DNA from: Erysipelotrichaceae bacterium
GTDB taxonomy: Bacteria > Bacillota_I > Bacilli_A > Erysipelotrichales > Erysipelotrichaceae
Length of the DNA: 30,400 nt
Assembly (NCBI GenBank): GCA_003520745.1
Contig: DOUE01000035.1
Span: 1-30,400, forward strand
Direction: 5' to 3'
Position numbers and translations under genes: made by a program. Shown here piece by piece: positions 15,940 through 23,085 of the stretch. The notes beneath the pieces are model-generated. The model was not told the DNA's origin and did not search any database. It was given only the letters and a program-made list of their open reading frames with translations. Numbering within the stretch: position 1 is the first letter of the stretch; every line of letters starts with the position of its first letter.

Positions 15940-16794
15940 CTAAGTCGTTTTAAGACGGTAGTTCTGACGGGTCAGGATGACGTTATAGATGACGATCGTC
16001 GTCAAGACGATGGCGCCTCCCACCAAGGAGAGCGGTTTAGGCTGTTCGCCGACCACCAGGAAAACCCAGATGGGGTTGAGGATCGGTTCGATCGTCGCCA
16101 GGATGCTTCCGGTGGTCGCGGAAGTATGTTGGATGCCTTTGGAGAAGAGAATGTAGCCGAATCCCAACTGGAACACCCCCATGAACAGGATAACGAGCCA
16201 AGGGGTGACGCCATGGGCGAAGAGTTGGGAATCAAGAAAGACGAAGGGAAGTAACAACAAACTCATCACGTTCCCCAAAAACGTCGCATCCATCGGATTG
16301 GCGCCGGGGAGTTTATAGGAAAAGAAGACACAGGCGAAGGCGAGCCCGGACAGGATCGCCACGAAATTCCCTAGAGCGTTGCCGCCTTTGAGTTGGTCGA
16401 GGAAGAAAAGCGAAACACCGAAGAGCGTACCGACGACGGCCATGATGTCCCGTTTTTTCGGTTTTTCCTTCAAAAAGATCGCGGAGAGAAGGATGATGAA
16501 TACCGGGGAAGTATACTGAAGGACGATTGCGTTGGCGGCGGTCGTCATTTTATTCGCCATCATGAAGAGGATCGTCGTCAGATTGAGCGCGACCGCGGCC
16601 GCAAGGGTGGATTTCGTGAGTTTGAAGCGGAATGACCGGCGATAGAGGCCGATGACGATCGCGGCGATGATTCCACGCAGGGCGGAAATCGTGAGTCCCG
16701 ACCAAGGGATCAGCTTGGCGCAGACACCGCCGAAACTCCAGAACACGGCGCCAAGGACGATCCAAAGCGGACCGGTAGTTTGTTGTTTTTTCAT
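15940..16794 (-). CDS. EamA/DMT-superfamily transporter
   Basis: A 284-residue membrane protein with about ten predicted helices in two EamA repeats. The first repeat begins PLWIVLGAVFWSFGGVCAKL and contains the ALRGIIAAIVIGLYR region. The second begins near GNFVAILSGLAFACVFFSYK and ends with the conserved TGSILATIEPILNPIWVFLV. Family members export amino acids, nucleobases or other metabolites; the substrate is not visible. The start at 16794 has a GAGGT ribosome site; a longer frame to 16830 lacks one. It forms an operon with the GNAT gene, an orientation opposite to its replichore neighbours. Confidence 0.93.
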   Translation of the reverse strand: MKKQQTTGPLWIVLGAVFWSFGGVCAKLIPWSGLTISALRGIIAAIVIGLYRRSFRFKLTKSTLAAAVALNLTTILFMMANKMTTAANAIVLQYTSPVFIILLSAIFLKEKPKKRDIMAVVGTLFGVSLFFLDQLKGGNALGNFVAILSGLAFACVFFSYKLPGANPMDATFLGNVMSLLLLPFVFLDSQLFAHGVTPWLVILFMGVFQLGFGYILFSKGIQHTSATTGSILATIEPILNPIWVFLVVGEQPKPLSLVGGAIVLTTIVIYNVILTRQNYRLKTT

Positions 16795-16816
16795 AGTGAC
16801 CTCGAGGAACATTTCT

Positions 16817-16825
16817 ATTTTACCA
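16817..16825 (-). promoter_or_regulatory. Extended -10 promoter of the EamA-GNAT operon
   Basis: Minus strand TGGTAAAAT (TG-n-TAAAAT), 22 bases before the chosen ATG; no clear -35 box. Confidence 0.5.
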
Positions 16826-16895
16826 CTCAAAAACGAAAAGAGAGAGGGGAATCGGTGGAATTAAGTCCTAAATATTGCGTTCATACAGAAACCTT

Positions 16896-16924
16896 TTGAC
16901 CTTGACTGTTTCTTTCCGTACAAT
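16896..16924 (+). promoter_or_regulatory. Promoter of the exopolysaccharide operon
   Basis: TTGACC (16896-16901), 17-base spacer, TACAAT (16919-16924), 31 bases before the ATG of the cellulose-synthase-like gene. It is good enough for constitutive transcription, so control may lie mainly at the protein level through PilZ. Confidence 0.75.
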
Positions 16925-16955
16925 GAAAAACAGTACATCAAGGGGTGATCCATTC

Positions 16956-19190
16956 ATGAGACTTCGTAACCGCGTACTGTATTGGGGGACGTTCATCACG
17001 TCGGTGATCTATATCGTCTGGCGGACGTTTTTCACCTTGCCTTTCGGCTATGGCAATGTGGCCGTTTTCTTCGGCATTTATTTGCTTGTGGTCGAATTCC
17101 TGGGGATGCTGGAATCCGCGAACCATTTCTTGGGGATGGCGCATCCGTTGAAACCTGAGAAACCGATCGTCGACCCGGTATTGTTCCCGAGCGTCGATGT
17201 GCTGATCCCGACCTACAACGAACCGGTCGAATTGCTCCGTAAAACACTGATCGGTGCCAAAAACATGGAGTATCCCGACCCGAGTAAAATCCGTATCATT
17301 CTGTGCGACGATGGCGTACGGACTGAAATGAAGGCCTTGGCCGAGGAATTAGGTGTGGAATATGCCACGCGGGTCCAACATAAGCATGCGAAGGCGGGAA
17401 ACCTTAACGAAGCGTTGAAAATCTGTTCATCGGGCTTGGTGGCCGTGTTCGATGCGGACATGATCCCCTTGAATCATTTCTTGATGGAGACTGTCCCGTA
17501 TTTCTTTCGGGAGGAAAAGGTCGGATTCATCCAAACTCCTCAGGCGTTCTATAACCCCGACCTCTTTCAATATCATCTTTATTCCGAACATCGGATCCCC
17601 GATGAACAGGATTACTTCTACCGCGACGTACAGTTGGCGAAGAACAGGGACAACGTGGTTATTTTCGGAGGATCGAACACCTTGCTTTCCCGGAAGGCGT
17701 TGGATGATGTCGGCGGGTTTAAGACCGGTGTCATCACGGAAGATTTCGCGACCGGGATGCTGATCCAAAACGAAGGATATCACTGCTACGCAATTGAAAA
17801 GGTATGTGCCATCGGATTGGCGCCGACCGATATCAAGAGTTTATTCAAACAGAGGGAACGCTGGGCGAGAGGATGCATCCAAACCGTCCGGATCGTCAAT
17901 CTCTTGGGGCTAAAAGGATTGAGCGTTCGGCAGAAAATCGGATATCTCTCTTCGATCTGGTATTGGTATGAGCCCTATAAAAGGTTGATCTACATCTTGG
18001 CGCCCTTGTTGTTCGCTGCCTTCGACATTCTGGTCGTTCGTACGACATTGCTTGAAGTCTTGGTTTTCTGGTTTCCGATGTATTGGTTCTCCGGCGCCTC
18101 ATTGAAACGCTTGTCGCGCGGGATTCGTACGACCAAGTGGACCAACATCTATAACACGATACTCTTCCCCTATCTACTTTGGCCGGTGCTTTTGGAGACG
18201 TTCGGGATCCGCATGCTGAAGTTTTCGGTCACCAAGAAAGAACGGACGACCCAATCCTTGGGATTTCGGATCAAATGGGCGATTCCCCATGCGATCTTGT
18301 TCGGGATTTCCATGGTTGCGATCGCACGCATCATCGAACGGATGTTTCTGGAAAACACCTTAGCCTATAGCGTCATCTTCTTTTGGTTGTTGATCAACGC
18401 CTATAACCTGTTGATGTCGGTGTTTTTCATGCTGGGGCGCGAGCCGATGCGCAATTCGGAGAGATTCATCGCGGAAATCGATGTAAAACTATCGACCGAC
18501 ACCCAATGCATCCAAACGAAGACCTCGGACATCAGTGAAGGAGGGTTTTCGATCCGCTCTCCCTATCCTTTCTATTTCGACCCCGAGAAAGGGCTCGATG
18601 TACGACTTCAAGAGAAGCGTTGGATTGCGGAAATGAAAGCCAACATCGTCAGCGTGCGGGAAATCGCGGGCGGATGGCAATATGCCTATCGGTTCGTGGA
18701 TGTATCCCGCCAACAAATGGATCATCTCTACGCGATTCTATACAATCGAGAACCTTCCTTGCCGACGAAACTGCCCGACCATGTCAGCACGTTTGAAGAC
18801 TTATCGTTGAACGTACAGCGTCGATTCGCGAAGAATACTTCTTTCAACCGCAAACTAGCCAGGATCCGGATCCACGAAACGTTCTTCGACGATACACTGA
18901 CGAATGTGGAACTTCGGGACTTCAATTATGAATACATGCTTGTCCATGGTACCGACCGACCCAAGATCGAATTGGATTTGGAAGGCGGGTTGGTGCTCAA
19001 GGGTGAATTTTCACGCGAACAAGGAAGCATCGGGGCGTTGTATAAGGTGACCAACGCGCAAGAATTACGCGATTTGCCGCAGTTCCAGGCAAAAATCACT
19101 TCTTGGATCGCCAAAGAGAAGAAGGCCGAGATTCAACGCAAGAAGAGGGGAGGGCTTGAAGATGAGTTCAATGAAAACGAATATCTCTAG
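16956..19190 (+). CDS. BcsA-like cellulose synthase catalytic subunit with PilZ domain
   Basis: A 744-residue membrane processive family-2 glycosyltransferase. Two N-terminal helices lead into the catalytic domain with VDVLIPTYNEP (80-90), DDG (118-120), DAD (166-168), TED (261-263) and QRERW (299-303). These are followed by several helices and the gating-loop motif FSVTKK (423-428; FxVTxK), a marker of BcsA-type cellulose synthases. The PilZ domain is intact: RNSER (499-503, RxxxR) and DISEGG (525-530, DxSxxG), so c-di-GMP activation is expected. Residues from about 605 to 744 form an extra charged tail I cannot assign. The start at 16956 has an AAGGGGTGA ribosome site. It is first in a four-gene operon; curdlan or mixed-linkage glucan is an alternative product. 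Confidence 0.9.
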   Translation: MRLRNRVLYWGTFITSVIYIVWRTFFTLPFGYGNVAVFFGIYLLVVEFLGMLESANHFLGMAHPLKPEKPIVDPVLFPSVDVLIPTYNEPVELLRKTLIGAKNMEYPDPSKIRIILCDDGVRTEMKALAEELGVEYATRVQHKHAKAGNLNEALKICSSGLVAVFDADMIPLNHFLMETVPYFFREEKVGFIQTPQAFYNPDLFQYHLYSEHRIPDEQDYFYRDVQLAKNRDNVVIFGGSNTLLSRKALDDVGGFKTGVITEDFATGMLIQNEGYHCYAIEKVCAIGLAPTDIKSLFKQRERWARGCIQTVRIVNLLGLKGLSVRQKIGYLSSIWYWYEPYKRLIYILAPLLFAAFDILVVRTTLLEVLVFWFPMYWFSGASLKRLSRGIRTTKWTNIYNTILFPYLLWPVLLETFGIRMLKFSVTKKERTTQSLGFRIKWAIPHAILFGISMVAIARIIERMFLENTLAYSVIFFWLLINAYNLLMSVFFMLGREPMRNSERFIAEIDVKLSTDTQCIQTKTSDISEGGFSIRSPYPFYFDPEKGLDVRLQEKRWIAEMKANIVSVREIAGGWQYAYRFVDVSRQQMDHLYAILYNREPSLPTKLPDHVSTFEDLSLNVQRRFAKNTSFNRKLARIRIHETFFDDTLTNVELRDFNYEYMLVHGTDRPKIELDLEGGLVLKGEFSREQGSIGALYKVTNAQELRDLPQFQAKITSWIAKEKKAEIQRKKRGGLEDEFNENEYL

Positions 19191-20166
19191 CGCCCTGGTC
19201 ATATTGGCATCGATGGTATTGTGTAGCTTGCCGATCCATGCGCATGAAAAACAACTGACAAACGTAAGTTTCAAGTACTGGAAACAAGGGACGACGATCA
19301 ATGCGGCGCAAAATAGCTACTCCTTGTCGACGGTCGGCTTGGAAGATGGTTATTACACGACGACATTGGCCAACGAGAGGGCACGGGATTTTACGGGTGT
19401 CGCCGGGATGAAGATCGAACTGAAAGTCGCCGACCAAGAGATTCGTGTCAATTTGATTTTCGGATCCGATACGGCGGTCGTTTTCGAAGACGGTAGCGTG
19501 ATGATCGCATTGGATGAAGTGACCGGTGAAATCCATCGGTCGGTTGCTGCTTTCGGGACCTTCACGGTGCCGGCATACTTCTCCGGAACCCTTTATTTCC
19601 CCTTTGACGCACTGAAATCGAACATCGGTAAGATTGATTATTGGGGATTGACGATCGTTCAAGAAGAAGACACCGTCGTCGGATTCACCTTCGAAACGGT
19701 TTCAATACTGGATTTAGAAGATGCGGTTGAATATCAAACATATCTCCAGGACCAGTTTATCTTACCGACATCCGTTCAGATCCCAGTTGTCGGAGAGTCG
19801 ATCGCGATTTTAAAGGGACCGACAACTGGCGAATATCGCCTCGATTCAACAACCCAGGGTGTAACCATCGAAAAAAATAAGATGACATTGACAACCGAGG
19901 CAATCAAAGGGTCGATCGACTATCGCTTCACTTACGATGACGGGAGATTTGTCCGCTTCAGTACGAATGTCGTTCCGTCATGGATCGTGGGTGTCGAAAA
20001 CCAGGGGATTCCAATCGCACTTCCGGTGAAGAGTATTAATCTAATACAAAGATTCGGTATTTTAGTAGATAACAGTTTTATGCATGGTTTACGGCTTGGA
20101 ATCGGGATCATCGCCCTGCTTTTCATAGTATTCTATCGATTTATCCGAAGTAAGGAGGGGAACTAG
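19162..20166 (+). CDS. Secreted, C-terminally membrane-anchored protein, possible minimal BcsB analogue
   Basis: A 334-residue protein not recognised as a named family. It starts with a signal peptide (hydrophobic SSALVILASMVLCSLPIHA, cleavage likely after HA). A long beta-rich extracellular part follows, with segments such as GMKIELKVADQEIRVNLIFG and YFSGTLYFPFDALKSNIGKI that resemble a carbohydrate-binding jelly roll. The C-terminal helix GLRLGIGIIALLFIVFYRFI is followed by basic residues. An outside domain with one C-terminal helix is also the topology of BcsB, the partner of BcsA, though BcsB is about twice as long. The ATG at 19162 overlaps the synthase gene by 29 bases and has a GGAGGG ribosome site. 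The stop touches the next ATG. Confidence 0.75.
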   Translation: MSSMKTNISSALVILASMVLCSLPIHAHEKQLTNVSFKYWKQGTTINAAQNSYSLSTVGLEDGYYTTTLANERARDFTGVAGMKIELKVADQEIRVNLIFGSDTAVVFEDGSVMIALDEVTGEIHRSVAAFGTFTVPAYFSGTLYFPFDALKSNIGKIDYWGLTIVQEEDTVVGFTFETVSILDLEDAVEYQTYLQDQFILPTSVQIPVVGESIAILKGPTTGEYRLDSTTQGVTIEKNKMTLTTEAIKGSIDYRFTYDDGRFVRFSTNVVPSWIVGVENQGIPIALPVKSINLIQRFGILVDNSFMHGLRLGIGIIALLFIVFYRFIRSKEGN

Positions 20167-21582
20167 ATGCTATTCTCAAGTGTTACGTTCTTACTCTACT
20201 TCTTCCCGTTTGTTTTTGTCCTTTATTATCTTTTCTCGTTTTCACGTCCGATTCAAAACGTGATCCTCTTGCTCTTCAGTCTTCTCTTCTATGCCTGGGG
20301 GGAACCCATCTTTGTATTGGTGATGATCGGATCCATACTATTCAACTATTTCTGCGGTCTTGGCGTCGGTTCCGCGGATCGAAAGAAAGCAAAAGTCGTA
20401 CTTATCTTCAATATCCTCGGAAATCTTTTAGTGCTGTTTGTTTTCAAATATCTCAATTTTACTTTGGAAAATCTAGTCGGCGCCGGCTTGGTCCACTTCT
20501 CTATCGCCAAAATCGCACTTCCGATCGGGATTTCATTCTTTACCTTCCAAGCGATGTCCTATATCATCGATGTCTATCGCGGGACTTCCCAGGCGTTACG
20601 GAATCCGTTCTATCTCGGATTGTATATTTCTTTCTTTCCACAGCTGATTGCCGGCCCGATCGTCCGATACAACACGATTTCCGAGCAGATTCTATACCGT
20701 AAGGAGACCTTGCGAAAGTTATCCGTCGGGACGAACCGATTTGTCACCGGATTGGCGAAGAAAGTGGTGATTGCGAATTCCATGGCGATCGTCGCGGACC
20801 GGACCTATGCGATGGCGCAAAGCGGATCGATCCCTGCGATGTTGGCCTGGGTCGCGACGATTGCTTATACTTTGCAGATATTCTTTGATTTCTCCGCATA
20901 TTCCGACATGGCGATCGGACTTGGGCTGATGTTTGGCTTTCAGTTCGATGAAAACTTCAATTATCCCTACATTTCCCGCTCGATCACCGAATTCTGGCGC
21001 CGATGGCACATTTCCCTCTCGACGTGGTTCAAAGACTACCTTTATTTCCCTCTGGGGGGTTCCCGCTTAAGGAATCAAGACAAGGTGGTTCGAAATCTCT
21101 TCATCGTTTGGTTGGCGACCGGGATCTGGCATGGTGCTTCGTGGACCTTTGTGTTATGGGGGATGTTCAACTTCGCTTTGATTCTCTTTGAACGCTTTTT
21201 CGATATCGAAAAGTCGCAGAAATTTCGGTTCCTGCGTCATGTCTATACTCTGTTCGCAATCAACATGGCTTGGATCTTCTTCCGTTCTCCTTCCATTTCC
21301 TTTGCGGGGCGCATGATCAGCGCGCTCTTTGGGACGGAAGGGGTCTATAGCCCCACGGCGATGATGTTTATCCGCGAATATTCCTTCGTCTTCATCCTTG
21401 CTATCTTCTTCAGTATCCCCATCGCCAAGCGAACCAATACTTTCTTGGTGTCCGATCGTTCGAAATGGGTTCGTTGGTTCTTTGAGTTGGCGTATCCGCT
21501 CGCAATGATCGTATTACTGGCGATTTCGTTCGCTTATATCATGAAGGGTAGTTACAATCCCTTCATTTACTTCAATTTCTAA
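20167..21582 (+). CDS. MBOAT-family O-acyltransferase (AlgI/DltB-like)
   Basis: A 471-residue multi-pass membrane protein of the MBOAT family. The family motif TEFWRRWHISLSTWFKDYLY (274-293) with FPLGGSR follows, and the catalytic histidine is seen in GIWHGASWTF (His322). AlgI, PatA, WssH and DltB members move acyl groups across the membrane to polysaccharides or teichoic acids. Its partner SGNH gene follows after 12 bases, and there is no dltA or dltC nearby, so acylation of the glucan made by the upstream synthase is the best reading. The AAGGAGGGG ribosome site lies in the end of the previous gene. Confidence 0.93.
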   Translation: MLFSSVTFLLYFFPFVFVLYYLFSFSRPIQNVILLLFSLLFYAWGEPIFVLVMIGSILFNYFCGLGVGSADRKKAKVVLIFNILGNLLVLFVFKYLNFTLENLVGAGLVHFSIAKIALPIGISFFTFQAMSYIIDVYRGTSQALRNPFYLGLYISFFPQLIAGPIVRYNTISEQILYRKETLRKLSVGTNRFVTGLAKKVVIANSMAIVADRTYAMAQSGSIPAMLAWVATIAYTLQIFFDFSAYSDMAIGLGLMFGFQFDENFNYPYISRSITEFWRRWHISLSTWFKDYLYFPLGGSRLRNQDKVVRNLFIVWLATGIWHGASWTFVLWGMFNFALILFERFFDIEKSQKFRFLRHVYTLFAINMAWIFFRSPSISFAGRMISALFGTEGVYSPTAMMFIREYSFVFILAIFFSIPIAKRTNTFLVSDRSKWVRWFFELAYPLAMIVLLAISFAYIMKGSYNPFIYFNF

Positions 21583-21594
21583 AGGAGGTTGACC

Positions 21595-22803
21595 ATGAAA
21601 CGCTATTTCACGATGAAGTTATTTTCCGCGGGATTGATTCTAGTCGCATGGTTTACCTTCGCCATCATGAATCTTACGCAAAATGCGGAGGGCTTGTGGA
21701 ATAAAATCGAAGCGACCGGACATTCTGTGACGGAATTCACCCTATTTCCGGATACTTTCGACGCTTTTGCGAATCAAGATGTCTTTTCCAAAATGAGTTT
21801 GATCGAGACGTACGGATTCTTACAGAAATTGATGCTGAAGAATGAAGAAAACAACTTCGAAGTGGTTAAGGACACGGACGGGAAACTTCATTATGCAACT
21901 TTCGCCGACGGACCCAACGATGTCAAAGAAATCGTGAACGCCGTTTCTGCGCTAAACCGAGCTTTATTTTCTACAGAATCCAAATTAACGGTTCTCATGC
22001 CGCCGGATAAGGTGCTGCAAGGCGTAACGACCTTCGATGAAGCGTTGCCATATTCCTATCATAACGAAACGGCGGATCGATTCCTTGAAGCCATGTTGCT
22101 ACGCGGAATCAACGCAATCGACTTCCGTGACGCAATTTTGACTTCCGGGATTCCACCGAAGGACATTTTCTTCGATACCGACCATCACTGGACCATCGAA
22201 TCGAATTTCTGGGCATTCACCCACCTGCTTGAACAACTGAACGAGATCTACGACCTTGATTTAGATCCTGACGGATTCTATACCGACCCTGAGAACTATA
22301 ATTTCATCACCTACGAAAAGAGTTATCTCGGCTCGATGGGTCGTAAAACCGGGGTGATTTATGCCGGAGCGGACGATTTTACCGTGATTTTCCCTAAATT
22401 CGAGACGAAATATCGCTTCGATGCCTTCAACCCCTTGTATGAAGTCCATTCCGAAGGCCGGTTTGAAGATGCATTGATCATCGGATATCCCTTCAACATC
22501 CAAAACTTCGAACAAAGCATCAATACCGATAAGTATTTCGCCTATCTTCAAGGTAACCAAAGTATTGTCACCATCAAGAATGAATTGAGCGACGGACCCA
22601 GGGTGCTCATCATCAAAGATTCGATGTCCGTCCCCATGACGGCGTTCCTTTCGACGGTTTGTTCGGAAGTTGTGTTGATCGACCCGAGGTTTTATGAGGA
22701 GAATATCATCGAGTATGCGATACAAGGGGAATTCGATCATGTCATCGTCTCGATCTATCCCCAAAATCTGACACCTGAGTTTTTCGACTATAACACAAAG
22801 TAG
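21595..22803 (+). CDS. DHHW/AlgX-like SGNH O-acetyltransferase
   Basis: A 402-residue protein with one N-terminal membrane helix (LFSAGLILVAWFTFAIMNL) and an extracellular SGNH-type domain. The DxH pair lies in FFDTDHHWT (DHHW at 196-199), which defines the DHHW family related to AlgJ and AlgX. A Ser nucleophile candidate is in IIKDSMSVP (Ser343). Proteins of this type accept acetyl groups delivered by an MBOAT partner and place them on the polymer. The ATG at 21595 has an AAAGGAGG ribosome site; an in-frame TTG at 21589 is too close to it. It is the last gene of the operon. No clear terminator separates it from the serS leader promoter. Confidence 0.9.
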   Translation: MKRYFTMKLFSAGLILVAWFTFAIMNLTQNAEGLWNKIEATGHSVTEFTLFPDTFDAFANQDVFSKMSLIETYGFLQKLMLKNEENNFEVVKDTDGKLHYATFADGPNDVKEIVNAVSALNRALFSTESKLTVLMPPDKVLQGVTTFDEALPYSYHNETADRFLEAMLLRGINAIDFRDAILTSGIPPKDIFFDTDHHWTIESNFWAFTHLLEQLNEIYDLDLDPDGFYTDPENYNFITYEKSYLGSMGRKTGVIYAGADDFTVIFPKFETKYRFDAFNPLYEVHSEGRFEDALIIGYPFNIQNFEQSINTDKYFAYLQGNQSIVTIKNELSDGPRVLIIKDSMSVPMTAFLSTVCSEVVLIDPRFYEENIIEYAIQGEFDHVIVSIYPQNLTPEFFDYNTK

Positions 22804-22819
22804 GGGAAGGCGGTTTCCA

Positions 22820-22848
22820 TTGACATTGTGGTGGTCGCTCGATAAAAT
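22820..22848 (+). promoter_or_regulatory. Promoter of the serS T-box transcript
   Basis: Perfect TTGACA (22820-22825), 17-base spacer, TAAAAT (22843-22848). It begins 17 bases after the stop of the SGNH gene. Confidence 0.88.
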
Positions 22849-22855
22849 AATCATA

Positions 22856-23066
22856 GAACGTTGATGGGGAAAAGTACTGCTCTGACGGATCCAGAGACGC
22901 GGTGGCTGGTGTGAATCGCGACGGATGAGTAGGAAATCCACCCCGGAGTGAAAGTAATGCTTTCCGGTACCGACCGTTATCAGGCTTGAGAGGAAATGTT
23001 TCACGTGAAACATTTCAAAAAGGGTGGCAACACGAGGTATCGTCCCTTAGGGGGATACCTTTTTTA
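22856..23066 (+). promoter_or_regulatory. Serine T-box riboswitch of serS
   Basis: Stem I has CTGCTC (22875-22882 region) pairing with GAGTAG (22927-22932). Below it, the specifier loop carries AGTA on the 5' side and GAAATCCA on the 3' side, closed by GGGG/CCCC. The specifier is TCC (22937-22939), a serine codon. The apical part includes CAGAGA and GGCTGGTG. The T-box TGGCAAC (23025-23031) fits a tRNA ending GCCA, and tRNA-Ser has G as discriminator. The antiterminator has AAGGG/CCCTT plus ACGA/TCGT (23020-23048). The competing terminator is GGTATC/GATACC (23036-23059) with a T-run. Uncharged tRNA-Ser should turn serS on. Confidence 0.95.
22997..23012. other. parS: parS centromere site inside the T-box leader
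   Basis: TGTTTCACGTGAAACA is a perfect match to the bacterial parS consensus (TGTTNCACGTGAAACA) bound by ParB/Spo0J. It is the centre of a 24-bp perfect palindrome (22993-23016). It lies about 15 kb from dnaA, as expected for an origin-proximal partition site. In the RNA, the same palindrome forms the hairpin just before the T-box antiterminator. Confidence 0.92.
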
Positions 23067-23085
23067 TTTCAAAGGAGGAAAAACC

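Noticed and set aside
16926..16940. Shared AAAAACAGTACAT between the exopolysaccharide promoter region and the repeat at 25772
   Set aside because: A 13-base match is expected several times by chance in 30 kb, and the second half of the inverted repeat is absent here.
16956..19190. Reading the glycosyltransferase as a hyaluronan or poly-N-acetylglucosamine synthase
   Set aside because: The FxVTxK gating motif and the fused PilZ domain fit BcsA-type synthases; HasA and PgaC lack the PilZ domain.
22261..23013. A 250-codon minus-strand frame covering the end of the SGNH gene and the T-box
   Set aside because: It crosses a well-supported gene and a structured riboswitch, and its start lies in the parS palindrome by chance.
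22996..23085. N-terminal extension of serS through the T-box leader
   Set aside because: The region folds as antiterminator/terminator, and the ATG at 23086 has a strong ribosome site and the normal SerRS N-terminus.
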